Assembly: GCA_963662905.2 (NCBI GenBank)
Contig: CAXXFD010000004.1
Coordinates: forward strand, 124,001 to 188,000
Reading direction: 5' to 3'
DNA from: G963662905 sp963662905
GTDB taxonomy: Bacteria; Bacteroidota; Bacteroidia; Bacteroidales; WRLA01
Length of the DNA stretch: 64,000 bases
Made by a program: the position numbers and the translations under genes. Below, piece after piece: positions 17,285-26,421 of this stretch. The number at the start of each line of letters is the position of its first letter. The first letter of the stretch is position 1. The notes beneath the pieces were generated by a model. That model saw nothing but the letters and a program-made list of their open reading frames with translations, ran no database searches and was not told the origin of the DNA.

Positions 17285-18181
17285 TTATTTTATAAGTCCC
17301 TCAAAATCATCAAGTCCATCTTTTAGGCGATAAACGTGCTCCTGCATCAATTTTGCCCATACATTAGGACGCCTGCTGCGGTCGAACGTTTCCCAGGAAA
17401 CAGGCTTACCTATTGTAATACGAAAATGTTTTTGCCTTGGACGAAACATTTCATCAGGAAGCAAAACCATTTCCAGATTGGCTTTTATCCCCAGGCGTAC
17501 ACGCCAATTTGCAAAGGAATAAAAAAATCCTGAGTTTTTCCCATCAATATGAACCGGCAGAATATCACGTTTGTAATTAACTGCTTTGCTGATGAATGTT
17601 TTTTTCCATTCAGGATCACGAATTACGCCTTTTTTTCGGCGCGAAACCAAACCGGCCGGAAAATACAAAACCATATAATCGGATTCAAAGGCTGCATCGA
17701 AAAGCTCGCGGTTTCGGGCATTGGAACCATGCTTGTTTACCGGCACAAAAAAAGGCTGAAGCTGGGGCACATTCAGCAGAAGATCATTTACAGGAAAAAC
17801 AATATCAGGACGCACTTTTGAAATTGCAGCAATTAAAATCAAGCCATCAATTCCTCCAAGCGGGTGATTTGAAGCAATCAGGTAACGTCCTTTTAAATCA
17901 ACATTTTCCAAACCTTCTACTTCAAATGTAATCCCAAAATCGTTGAGGCATTCATGAATATAAGGCACTCCATATGTATTGCGCTTTCCGTAAATAATAT
18001 TGTTAATCCTTTTTTGATGAATAACCCGCTCCATCAAACGAATAAGAAAAGCGGGAAGGGTCTTGGCTAAACGCGGATTTTTGCTTCGGATCACCCGCTC
18101 CACATTTACAAAATCCGGCGATATGTCTTCCGGTTTCGTCCTCGGCACAAGGTAGTCTTTTAAGATTTGATTCGCTTCCAT
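17285..18181 (-). CDS. glsA: PlsC-type O-acyltransferase, GlsA-like
   Basis: 298-residue lysophospholipid-type acyltransferase, proposed to O-acylate the N-acyl-glycine made by the neighbouring GlsB-like enzyme. The catalytic block reads ASNHPLGGIDG: H106 and D112 are separated by five residues rather than the canonical four (H-x4-D). Further family features follow: FVPVNKHGSNARN (block II-like), LVLYFPAGLVSRR (FPEG-like, here FPAG) and ILPVHIDGKNSGFFY. First gene of a three-gene leftward transcript (glsA-like, glsB-like, engB). It is divergent from mraZ, with 252 bp between the two starts. Confidence 0.7.
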   Translation of the reverse strand: MEANQILKDYLVPRTKPEDISPDFVNVERVIRSKNPRLAKTLPAFLIRLMERVIHQKRINNIIYGKRNTYGVPYIHECLNDFGITFEVEGLENVDLKGRYLIASNHPLGGIDGLILIAAISKVRPDIVFPVNDLLLNVPQLQPFFVPVNKHGSNARNRELFDAAFESDYMVLYFPAGLVSRRKKGVIRDPEWKKTFISKAVNYKRDILPVHIDGKNSGFFYSFANWRVRLGIKANLEMVLLPDEMFRPRQKHFRITIGKPVSWETFDRSRRPNVWAKLMQEHVYRLKDGLDDFEGLIK

Positions 18182-18364
18182 AATTCATACAAAGATAATG
18201 ATAAATCGACCAAATTTTCCTCCAATTATTTTCGTAAAAATTTGCCCCCAAAAATAACTATATAATAAGAATTCCCTCAATTCTAACCCACCTTATAACC
18301 ATCATGATTACAGAGAGTTAAAACACCAAAACCCACATTTTAGGTCAAAAAGTTATCAACAAAG

Positions 18365-18399
18365 TGGGGAATTGTAGGGAAAAGTGCATTAATGTGGGA
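18365..18399. promoter_or_regulatory. MraZ operator: 10-bp-phased TGGG boxes
   Basis: TGGGG (18365), TAGGG (18375), TGCAT (18385, degenerate) and TGGGA (18395) are spaced exactly 10 bp apart just upstream of the dcw promoter. MraZ is known to bind TGGGN direct repeats separated by 5 bp before its own gene, so this is a good autoregulatory site. Confidence 0.75.
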
Positions 18400-18409
18400 A
18401 AATGTTGTG

Positions 18410-18417
18410 TATATTTG
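18410..18417 (+). promoter_or_regulatory. dcw operon promoter -7 element
   Basis: TATATTTG matches TAnnTTTG and lies 16 bp before the mraZ ATG, directly after the MraZ boxes. No convincing -33 TTTG box is seen, as expected if the promoter is tuned by MraZ. Confidence 0.6.
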
Positions 18418-18433
18418 AACAAAATTATTGAGC

Positions 18434-18910
18434 ATGCTGGAATTCATGGAGGTACACGAGTGCAAGATGGATGCGAAAGGCCGCATCCTGTTGCCTGCTG
18501 CCCTCAAAAAACAGCTGCTCAGCGAATCCCCCGACGGCCTGGTTCTGAAACGAAGCGCTTTTAACGAATGCCTGGAGCTTTTCCCTATGTCCACCTGGAA
18601 TAAAGAAATGAAGCACATCAGCAAACTCAACCGCTACAAGAGGACTCACAACGAATTTATCCGTCGTTTTATGGCAGGGGCAAAACAGGTTTCCCCAGAC
18701 AGTACCGGGAGGATTATTGTGGCCAAAGACCTGCTGGCTTTCAGCGGCATAAGCAAAAATGTGGTGATTTCTTCTTCTATTGACCGGCTTGAAGTTTGGG
18801 ACAAGGAAAAATACGAAGCCAGCATAAATGAAAGCGAAAAAGACTTTGGCGACCTGACTGAAGAAGTAATGGGCGGCTTGACATTTGACGAGCCGGAAAT
18901 TGACGAATAA
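18434..18910 (+). CDS. mraZ: Transcriptional regulator MraZ
   Basis: First gene of the division/cell-wall cluster, 158 residues. It has two AbrB-like SpoVT-type repeats: HECKMDAKGRILLPAALKK near the N-terminus and VSPDSTGRIIVAKDLL in the second half. MraZ rings bind the phased boxes upstream and tune dcw transcription. The ATG at 18434 is chosen; a TTG two codons upstream is in frame. The C-terminus has an acidic tail (LTFDEPEIDE) typical of Bacteroidota. It is separated from rsmH by 14 bp. Confidence 0.94.
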   Translation: MLEFMEVHECKMDAKGRILLPAALKKQLLSESPDGLVLKRSAFNECLELFPMSTWNKEMKHISKLNRYKRTHNEFIRRFMAGAKQVSPDSTGRIIVAKDLLAFSGISKNVVISSSIDRLEVWDKEKYEASINESEKDFGDLTEEVMGGLTFDEPEIDE

Positions 18911-18924
18911 AAACAAAACTGGAA

Positions 18925-19836
18925 ATGAGCTATCACAATCCCGTAATGCTGCACGAAAGCACTGATGGCCTCAACATAAAACCGGAAGGGAGATATGTTG
19001 ATGTTACTTTTGGTGGGGGCGGCCATTCACGGCACATCCTGAGCCAGTTATCAGGCAATGGGCAGCTCATCGCTTTTGATCAGGACGCAGATGCGCGACA
19101 AAACCTGATTGACCATCCCGCCTTCCTGTTTTTCCCGCACAATTACCGTTACATTAAAAATTTCCTGAAGCTAAATAACCTGATCCCTGTTGACGGAATC
19201 CTTGCCGACCTGGGCGTTTCCAGCCACCAGTTTGATACCGCAGAGCGCGGTTTCTCCACACGTTTCGATGGCCCGCTCGATATGCGCATGAACCAAAACG
19301 ACCCGGTGTCAGCAGCCGATATCATCAACAGCTGGGACGAAACAGAACTCTACCGGATTTTTAAATTTTATGGCGAAGTAAAAAATCCCGGACGATTGGT
19401 GAGCACAATCATCTCCGCAAGGGATGCCGGCAAAATAGAAACAACCCGCCAATTTATCGAAACCTGCATCAGCTGCGCCCCAAAGCATCAGGAAAACAAA
19501 TACTTCGCTATGGTTTTTCAGGCACTGCGCATTGAAGTAAACCATGAGCTGGACGCTCTGAAAGAATTCCTTTTGGCCTGCACACAACTTATTGCCAAAG
19601 GCGGAAGGCTCTCGGTAATAACCTATCATTCGCTGGAAGACCGCCTGGTGAAAAATTTTATGCGCACCGGCAATTTTGAAGGCAAAGCCGAAAAAGATTT
19701 CTACGGAAACCTGCTGGCACCTTTCAGGCCGATAAACAAAAAACCAATGATTCCATCGGCGGATGAAATCAAAGAAAACCCCCGTGCCCGAAGCGCCAAA
19801 TTAAGATTGGCAGAAAGGAGCGATTATGAAGGATAA
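18925..19836 (+). CDS. rsmH: 16S rRNA (cytosine-1402-N4)-methyltransferase
   Basis: 303-residue RsmH (formerly MraW), which N4-methylates C1402 in the decoding centre using SAM. The SAM-binding segment is VDVTFGGGGHSRHIL; further conserved parts are IDGILADLGVSSHQFD, RGFSTRFDGPLDMRM, VFQALRIEVNHEL and ITYHSLEDRLVKNF. The start MSYHNPVMLHE is canonical. The 3' end overlaps ftsL by 11 bp. Confidence 0.96.
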   Translation: MSYHNPVMLHESTDGLNIKPEGRYVDVTFGGGGHSRHILSQLSGNGQLIAFDQDADARQNLIDHPAFLFFPHNYRYIKNFLKLNNLIPVDGILADLGVSSHQFDTAERGFSTRFDGPLDMRMNQNDPVSAADIINSWDETELYRIFKFYGEVKNPGRLVSTIISARDAGKIETTRQFIETCISCAPKHQENKYFAMVFQALRIEVNHELDALKEFLLACTQLIAKGGRLSVITYHSLEDRLVKNFMRTGNFEGKAEKDFYGNLLAPFRPINKKPMIPSADEIKENPRARSAKLRLAERSDYEG

Positions 19837-20221
19837 GGTAAATATCAAAAACACTAATAGCGAACAGAAAGAGCCCAAGACTCCGAAAAAGCCAAAAGTC
19901 AAAAAAAACAAAAAAATCCTGAGCGACACCATTTACGGTGGTTTTTTCGAAAAAGAAGAAACCCTGCGCATGCTGCCCTATTTTTTGCTTTTTATCATTT
20001 TAGGCATTATTTATATTACCAACAGTTACTGGAGCGAGAAAAACAAACGCGAGATACAAAAAACAAAAAATGAACTCATCCAGCTTCGCTACGAATATAT
20101 CAGTTCCAAATCGCAACTGATGGACAGCACAAGGCAGTCGTATATAGCACGCAAGCTGGAATATAGCGGAATTAAGGAATCTACCGTGCCACCAACAATT
20201 ATAATTGCTGAGGAAGAATGA
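19826..20221 (+). CDS. ftsL: FtsL-like cell division protein
   Basis: 131-residue bitopic protein. A lysine-rich cytoplasmic N-terminus (about 1-48), one transmembrane helix (about 50-68, LPYFLLFIILGIIYI) and a periplasmic coiled coil (KREIQKTKNELIQLRYEY). Position between rsmH and ftsI is where FtsL is found; sequence conservation in this family is low, so the name rests mainly on topology and synteny. It overlaps both neighbours (11 and 4 bp), indicating tight coupling. It likely bridges FtsB/DivIC and FtsQ in the divisome. Confidence 0.82.
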   Translation: MKDKVNIKNTNSEQKEPKTPKKPKVKKNKKILSDTIYGGFFEKEETLRMLPYFLLFIILGIIYITNSYWSEKNKREIQKTKNELIQLRYEYISSKSQLMDSTRQSYIARKLEYSGIKESTVPPTIIIAEEE

Positions 20222-22326
20222 ACAAGGTCAAAAGCGACATAATGGGCAGGGCATATCTGGTAGCAAGTTTTTGCTTGCTGTTCGGGCTGATTGTTTTTGG
20301 CAAGGTGGTTTATATTCAATATGCCGAAGGGCATGATTTAAAGGAAAAAGCCCGGGAAGAAACGATCAAAATTGAACAAATTGAAGCCATGCGCGGCAAT
20401 ATCCTTTCACGCAACGGAAGCCTGCTGGCCACAACAGTACCGGTTTTTGAAGTGCGGATGGACGTTGCATCGCCCCACATCAGCACAAAGCTTTTCAATA
20501 ATAAACGCGATTCCCTGGCATTGATGCTGTCGCGGCTTTTCAATGACAAATCTGCTCAAAAATACCGTCAGATACTACAAAATGCCCGTAACAAAGGAAA
20601 CCGTTATTTACTGATTCAAAGGAATGTAGATTACGGGCAATTAAAGCAAATGCGTGAATTCCCGATATTCCGCAGGGGAAAATTTGAAGGCGGACTAATT
20701 GCCCTGCAGCAAAACAAACGCAAAATGCCTTTTGGGATGCTGGCAAAACGTACTATTGGCTATGAGCTTGAAAAAGAGAATATTTCGGTTGGGCTGGAAG
20801 GTGCTTTTTCAGAACAACTGAAAGGTGAAAGCGGCGCCCGTGTGGTACGCAAGGTTTCGGGCGGATACTGGATACCCGTCAATTATGGCAAAGACATTGA
20901 GCCACGCAACGGAAGCGATGTCATCACAAGCATTGACGTAAACATTCAGGATGTCGCCGAAAATGCGCTCTGGAGGCAAATTGAAGCGCACAATGCCCAT
21001 GCAGGATGCGCCATTGTAATGGAAGTGGAAACAGGCGAAATCCTGGCCATGGCAAACCTCAGCCGCGATAAAAACGGAAACCTTGGCGAATACTACAACT
21101 TCGCCATTGCCGAGCGCTTCGAACCCGGCTCAACATTCAAGCTGGCTTCAATGCTGGTTGCTTTGGAAGACGACAAAATTGAACTGGACGACACTATCTA
21201 CACAGCAAAAGGATCCTATAAATACGCCAACCGTACCATGTACGATGATCATACTTTTGATGAAGAATTTACCTCCGTACGGACAATTTTCCAGCACTCT
21301 TCCAATGTAGGCATTTCACGAATCATCCACCGATCATACAAAGACAATCCCGAAAAATTCATCAATGGGATCAAAAGGCTCTCACTCGATAAAGCCGTTG
21401 GTTTTGAAATTCCGGGAGAAGGCACGCCCTACATCAAAAGCACCAAAGACAAAAGCTGGTCGGCTGTTAGTTTACCCTGGATGAGCATAGGCTACGAGCT
21501 TCAGTTAACGCCATTGCAAACCCTTACACTGTATAACGCCGTGGCCAATGGCGGAAAAATGGTCAAACCACACATAGTGAAAGAAATACGCAAAGCAGGG
21601 AAAACCATCGAAAAGTTTGATGCTGAAGTAATTGACAAATCAATCGCATCAGAAGAAACTATTGCCCTGGCGCGCGAGCTGCTGGAAGGTGTTGTGGAAG
21701 ACGGCACAGCCACCCGCACTTTCAAAAACAGCCCTTATACGCTGGCAGGAAAAACAGGCACAGCTCAAATTGCCATAAACGGACGCTACGACAAATCCAA
21801 TTATAACGCCACTTTTGCGGGTTACTTTCCTGCCGATAACCCAAAATATTCCTGCATCGTTGTTATTCACCGGCCACGATCCGGATCCATCTATGCCAGT
21901 ACGCTTGCTGTCCCCGTTTTCCGCTCTATTGCCGACCGTGTTTATGCAACAGATCTGGCCATTCATGCCGGAAAAAAATACGAAAATCAGGAAAACACAA
22001 GCGTCCCCGCTATTTGGTCGGCATATTATCCCGACCTGAAAGAAGTTTACAGCGAACTCGATATTGACTGTCCACAGCTACCGGACAACACAAAATGGGT
22101 CATCAGCAGAAGAGAAGGCGACAGCATCAGCATGGCAGAACGCAGCATACTGAGCTACAGCATTCCCGATGTCCGGGGCATGATGGCACGCGATGCCGTA
22201 TATATGCTTGAAGATCTGGGACTAAGCGTCAATATTTCCGGATTTGGCAAAGTGAAAAACCAATCGATACCCGCCGGTAGTTCCGTAAAAAAAGGAAGCG
22301 AAATTAAACTAACACTTGCAATTTAG
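20218..22326 (+). CDS. ftsI: Septal peptidoglycan transpeptidase FtsI with PASTA domain
   Basis: 702-residue class B penicillin-binding protein (PBP3) that cross-links septal peptidoglycan. N-terminal TM helix at about 10-32, then the dimerisation/pedestal region and the transpeptidase with all three active-site motifs: S-x-x-K in GSTFKLAS (about 305), S-x-N in HSSNVGIS (about 361) and KTG in AGKTGTAQ (about 511). A single PASTA domain closes the protein (YSIPDVRGMMARDA to the end), a feature of Bacteroidota and Firmicutes rather than E. coli FtsI. Overlaps ftsL by 4 bp. Confidence 0.95.
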   Translation: MNKVKSDIMGRAYLVASFCLLFGLIVFGKVVYIQYAEGHDLKEKAREETIKIEQIEAMRGNILSRNGSLLATTVPVFEVRMDVASPHISTKLFNNKRDSLALMLSRLFNDKSAQKYRQILQNARNKGNRYLLIQRNVDYGQLKQMREFPIFRRGKFEGGLIALQQNKRKMPFGMLAKRTIGYELEKENISVGLEGAFSEQLKGESGARVVRKVSGGYWIPVNYGKDIEPRNGSDVITSIDVNIQDVAENALWRQIEAHNAHAGCAIVMEVETGEILAMANLSRDKNGNLGEYYNFAIAERFEPGSTFKLASMLVALEDDKIELDDTIYTAKGSYKYANRTMYDDHTFDEEFTSVRTIFQHSSNVGISRIIHRSYKDNPEKFINGIKRLSLDKAVGFEIPGEGTPYIKSTKDKSWSAVSLPWMSIGYELQLTPLQTLTLYNAVANGGKMVKPHIVKEIRKAGKTIEKFDAEVIDKSIASEETIALARELLEGVVEDGTATRTFKNSPYTLAGKTGTAQIAINGRYDKSNYNATFAGYFPADNPKYSCIVVIHRPRSGSIYASTLAVPVFRSIADRVYATDLAIHAGKKYENQENTSVPAIWSAYYPDLKEVYSELDIDCPQLPDNTKWVISRREGDSISMAERSILSYSIPDVRGMMARDAVYMLEDLGLSVNISGFGKVKNQSIPAGSSVKKGSEIKLTLAI

Positions 22327-22328
22327 GT

Positions 22329-23792
22329 TTGAAGAGATTAGACAACATATTATCCCAACTCACTGAAATCAAAGTTTCCGGCAATACAGAAACCACGATT
22401 TCAGCTATTGAATTCGATTCGAGAAAAGTAAGCAGAGGATGCCTTTTTGTTGCGATAAAAGGCACTCAAAGCGATGGCCATGATTATATTGAAAAAGCAA
22501 TTGAATCGGGCGCATGCGCAATAATCTGTGAAAATATACCGGCAGAGCCCAAAGAAGGAATCTGCTGGATCCAATCCAATGACAGCGCACTCAGTTTGGG
22601 AGAAGCAGCTTCGGCTTTTTATGATAACCCTTCAAAAAAGTTGCATCTGATCGGCGTTACCGGAACCAATGGAAAAACCACCATTGCCACTTTGCTGTTC
22701 CGGCTTTTTCAAAACCTGGGCTATCAGTGCGGGCTTTTGAGCACCATAGAAAACCGCATCAACGACCGGATTATAAAGGCGACACATACTACGCCTGATT
22801 CCGTTCAAATGAACCAGCTTCTTGCTGAAATGATCGATTCGGGCTGCGACTATGTTTTTATGGAAGTCAGCTCACACGCAGTCGATCAGAAACGCATTGC
22901 CGGACTGCATTTCTGCGGTGGTATTTTCACAAACCTCACCCACGACCACCTGGATTATCACGGCACTTTTGCCAACTACATCAAGGCAAAAAAAGCCTTC
23001 TTTGATCATCTGCCCAAAACGGCCTTTGCGCTCACCAATGCCGATGACAAAAACGGCCTGACGATGCTTCAAAATACCAAAGCACGCAAAAAAACATACA
23101 GCCTCAGGCAAATGGCCGATTACAAATGCCGCATCATCGAAAACCAATTGGAAGGATTGCAGCTCAACATCAACGGAACAGATTTATGGAGCCGGCTGGC
23201 AGGGCGTTTTAATGCGTCAAACCTAACGGCAATTTATGGTGCAGCTATGGAATGCGGGCAAAACAAACTGGAATGCCTCGAAGCCATCAGCAACCTGCAT
23301 CCGGCAGAAGGCCGCATGGAAATCGTACGCAATGAAGGCCTTGTAACCGGAATCCTGGATTATGCCCATACGCCCGATGCCTTGAAAAACGTTCTGGAAA
23401 CTTTGCAGGAAACACGCCCCGACAAAGGCAATATCATCACAGTTTTTGGTGCCGGCGGAGACCGCGACCGCAGCAAACGCCCCGAAATGGGACAAATTGC
23501 CGCCAGCCTCAGCGACCGCACCATCATCACTTCCGACAATCCGCGCACGGAAGATCCCGACAGCATTATCCATGAAATTGAAGCCGGCCTCAACAACAGC
23601 CAGAAACAAAACAGCATCAGCATCAGCCGCCGCGATGAAGCCATACGCACTGCCGTAATGCTGGCACAGCCCGGCGACATTGTTCTGGTTGCAGGAAAAG
23701 GACACGAAAAATATCAGGAAATCAATAAAGTAAAACACCCTTTCGACGACAGGGAAATTATTTTAAACGCACTCAAAAACAGTAAGAAATAA
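22329..23792 (+). CDS. murE: UDP-MurNAc-L-Ala-D-Glu:meso-DAP ligase
   Basis: 487-residue Mur ligase adding the third residue of the stem peptide. ATP loop GVTGTNGKTTIATL at about 113, ribose/UDP segment THTTPDSVQMNQLL, and VMEVSSHAVDQKRIAGL. The DNPR motif in TSDNPRTEDP (about 402) is diagnostic for meso-diaminopimelate rather than lysine, so this organism makes DAP-type peptidoglycan. The start is a TTG at 22329, two bases after the ftsI stop; no ATG with a better position exists. Confidence 0.95.
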   Translation: MKRLDNILSQLTEIKVSGNTETTISAIEFDSRKVSRGCLFVAIKGTQSDGHDYIEKAIESGACAIICENIPAEPKEGICWIQSNDSALSLGEAASAFYDNPSKKLHLIGVTGTNGKTTIATLLFRLFQNLGYQCGLLSTIENRINDRIIKATHTTPDSVQMNQLLAEMIDSGCDYVFMEVSSHAVDQKRIAGLHFCGGIFTNLTHDHLDYHGTFANYIKAKKAFFDHLPKTAFALTNADDKNGLTMLQNTKARKKTYSLRQMADYKCRIIENQLEGLQLNINGTDLWSRLAGRFNASNLTAIYGAAMECGQNKLECLEAISNLHPAEGRMEIVRNEGLVTGILDYAHTPDALKNVLETLQETRPDKGNIITVFGAGGDRDRSKRPEMGQIAASLSDRTIITSDNPRTEDPDSIIHEIEAGLNNSQKQNSISISRRDEAIRTAVMLAQPGDIVLVAGKGHEKYQEINKVKHPFDDREIILNALKNSKK

Positions 23793-23793
23793 T

Positions 23794-25047
23794 ATGTTAT
23801 ATCATCTGTTTACATACTTAGAACAAAACATTGACCTGCCCGGCGCGGGGATGTTTCAATATATTTCATTTCGTGCCGCTGCAGCAGTAATTACTTCCCT
23901 GATTATTTCATTGCTTTTTGGTGGCCGCATCATTCGCTATTTGCAAAAAAAACAAGTTGGCGAAACCGTGCGCGACCTCGGACTGGATGGCCAACTGGAA
24001 AAACAAGGAACGCCAACCATGGGCGGGCTGATCATCCTTTCCGCAATTGTAATCCCCACATTGCTTTTCGCCAAACTCGATAATATTTACATCCAACTGA
24101 TGCTGCTCACCACGGTTTGGCTTGGCTTTATAGGATTCCTGGACGATTATATCAAGGTTTTCAAAAAAAACAAAGAAGGTCTGCGTGGCCGTTTTAAGGT
24201 TTTCGGTCAGGTAAGCCTCGGCTTGATGGTGGCTTCGGCCTTGTATTTCAGCCCGGACGTGGTGATCCGTGAAAAAGACGAAGCGCATCAATATGTGGAA
24301 AGCAATAATATTATGAATGCCGAAAATTACGAAAAAGCCAAACGCAATTTTTCGGAAACATCAGTAAAATCCACAAAAACGACCATTCCTTTCGTCAAAA
24401 ACAATGAATTTGATTATGCGGTACTCATCAGTTGGATGGGCGAAAAAGCATCAAAATATGCCTGGCTGGTTTTTATCCCGATTGTGATTTTCATCATCAC
24501 TGCGGTGAGCAACGGCGCCAACCTTACCGATGGCATGGACGGCCTGGCCACCGGCACATCAGCAATTATAGCCACAACATTAGGAATACTGGCCTGGGTT
24601 TCGGGCAATATCATTTTTGCCGATTACCTGAATATCATGTACATACCCAATACGGGCGAGCTTGCCATTTTTATCGGTGCTTTTGTGGGAGCAACTGTAG
24701 GTTTTCTATGGTATAACTCTTATCCGGCACAGGTATTTATGGGCGATACCGGCAGTTTGGCTTTGGGCGGGATTATTGCCGTATTTGCCATCATCATCCG
24801 CAAGGAGCTGTTGATACCCATTTTATGCGGTGTTTTCCTGGCAGAAAACATCTCCGTGGTAATGCAGGTAAGCTGGTTTAAATATACCCGCAAAAAAACC
24901 GGCACAGGCCACAGGATTTTCCTGATGGCGCCATTACACCATCATTTTCAGAAAAAAGGATATCCCGAGCCAAAAATCGTGCTCCGCTTTATGATTGTGG
25001 GCATCATGCTGGCAGTACTCACTATTGTAACGCTTAAGATCAGATAA
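23794..25047 (+). CDS. mraY: Phospho-MurNAc-pentapeptide translocase
   Basis: 417-residue polytopic enzyme that transfers phospho-MurNAc-pentapeptide to undecaprenyl phosphate to make lipid I. Signatures: KQGTPTMGGLIIL, LGFIDDYIK-like (LGFIGFLDDYIKV), NLTDGMDGLA with the catalytic aspartates, FMGDTGSLALGG and APLHHHFQKKG. It is about 55 residues longer than the E. coli enzyme because of a hydrophilic loop at about 155-205 (VIREKDEAHQYVESNN onward), a Bacteroidota feature. One base separates it from murE. Confidence 0.96.
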   Translation: MLYHLFTYLEQNIDLPGAGMFQYISFRAAAAVITSLIISLLFGGRIIRYLQKKQVGETVRDLGLDGQLEKQGTPTMGGLIILSAIVIPTLLFAKLDNIYIQLMLLTTVWLGFIGFLDDYIKVFKKNKEGLRGRFKVFGQVSLGLMVASALYFSPDVVIREKDEAHQYVESNNIMNAENYEKAKRNFSETSVKSTKTTIPFVKNNEFDYAVLISWMGEKASKYAWLVFIPIVIFIITAVSNGANLTDGMDGLATGTSAIIATTLGILAWVSGNIIFADYLNIMYIPNTGELAIFIGAFVGATVGFLWYNSYPAQVFMGDTGSLALGGIIAVFAIIIRKELLIPILCGVFLAENISVVMQVSWFKYTRKKTGTGHRIFLMAPLHHHFQKKGYPEPKIVLRFMIVGIMLAVLTIVTLKIR

Positions 25048-25068
25048 TGAAATATAAAAACACACAAA

Positions 25069-26409
25069 ATGGCATCCGAAAATACCGTTGTCCTGGGTGC
25101 CGGAGAAAGCGGAACCGGGGCAGCAATCCTGGCTAAATGCAAGGAAGGCCGGGTTTTTCTGAGTGATTTCGGGAAAATCGGGCAGCAATACAAAAACGTT
25201 CTTAAAAATTTTGAAATAGAATTTGAGGAAGGCAGGCACGACCGTGAGCGCATTTTATCGGCAGGGCTGATCGTAAAAAGCCCGGGCATACCCGATAGCG
25301 TTCCGCTCATTAAAGCGGCGCATGAAAAAGGGATTCCGGTGATTTCCGAAATTGAATATGCCGGACGCTACTCCAATGCAAAACATATCTGCATTACGGG
25401 CAGCAACGGAAAAACAACCACCACCCTGCTCACGCACCACATCCTGAAACAGGCAGGCTTTAATGCCGGACTGGCAGGAAATGTAGGCAGCAGCTTTGCC
25501 AAACAGGTAGCTTTGGAAGAACACGATATCTACGTGCTCGAAATCAGCAGTTTCCAATTGGATGGAATGTTTGATTTCAAGGCCGATATCGCTGTGCTTA
25601 CCAACATCACACCGGACCATCTCGACCGCTATGACTACAGCTTTGAACGCTATGCAGCATCAAAACTCCGAGTCATACGGAATATGACCGAAAAGGATTC
25701 ACTTATTTATTGCCATGATGATCCGGAAATCCTCAAACGACTGCCCCAAAGCGGAATACGGCCCACTTTTTATCCATTCAGTCTAAAGCAAAAAATGGAG
25801 AAAGGCGCCTGGACCGAGGGGAATAAAATGATTATTGAAACTGAATTAAACAAATTTGATATGACGCTGGAAAAATTAGCCTTACAAGGCAGACATAACG
25901 TTTATAATTCGATGGCATCGAGCATCACGGCACGCTTGCTGGATGTGCGCAGGGAAAGCCTGAAAGAAAGTTTATCGAATTTTAAAAATGTTGAGCACCG
26001 GTTGGAATATGTGGCCAACGTGCATGGCGTGGAATACATCAACGATTCCAAAGCCACCAACGTAAATGCCTGCTGGTATGCGCTGGAAAGCATCCGCAAG
26101 CCCATTATCTGGATTGCCGGTGGCATCGACAAAGGCAACGATTACAGCCAGTTGCTCCCAATGGTCCAGGAGAAAGTAAAGCACATTATCTGTTTGGGAA
26201 AAGACAACAGCGCATTGCGGGCCGCTTTTTCGGGATCAGTGGAACATATGTACGAAACAGAATCCATGACAGCAGCCGTAGCCTATGCCTACGAAATTGC
26301 ACAAAGCGGCGATTGCGTGCTTTTATCTCCGGCCTGTGCAAGCTTCGACCTCTTCAAAAGCTATGAAGAACGCGGGCAAAGCTTCAAAGAAACCGTAAAG
26401 AAACTTTAA
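25069..26409 (+). CDS. murD: UDP-MurNAc-L-Ala:D-Glu ligase
   Basis: 446-residue Mur ligase adding D-glutamate. UDP-binding Rossmann start VVLGAGESGTGAAILA, ATP loop ITGSNGKTTTTLLTH, ISSFQLDGM, TNITPDHLDRYDYSFERY, NDSKATNVNACWYAL and the final LLSPACASFDLFKSYEERGQSFK signature. Standard length. Lies 21 bp after mraY in the dcw operon. Confidence 0.96.
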   Translation: MASENTVVLGAGESGTGAAILAKCKEGRVFLSDFGKIGQQYKNVLKNFEIEFEEGRHDRERILSAGLIVKSPGIPDSVPLIKAAHEKGIPVISEIEYAGRYSNAKHICITGSNGKTTTTLLTHHILKQAGFNAGLAGNVGSSFAKQVALEEHDIYVLEISSFQLDGMFDFKADIAVLTNITPDHLDRYDYSFERYAASKLRVIRNMTEKDSLIYCHDDPEILKRLPQSGIRPTFYPFSLKQKMEKGAWTEGNKMIIETELNKFDMTLEKLALQGRHNVYNSMASSITARLLDVRRESLKESLSNFKNVEHRLEYVANVHGVEYINDSKATNVNACWYALESIRKPIIWIAGGIDKGNDYSQLLPMVQEKVKHIICLGKDNSALRAAFSGSVEHMYETESMTAAVAYAYEIAQSGDCVLLSPACASFDLFKSYEERGQSFKETVKKL

Positions 26410-26421
26410 ACTGCTTTTGAT

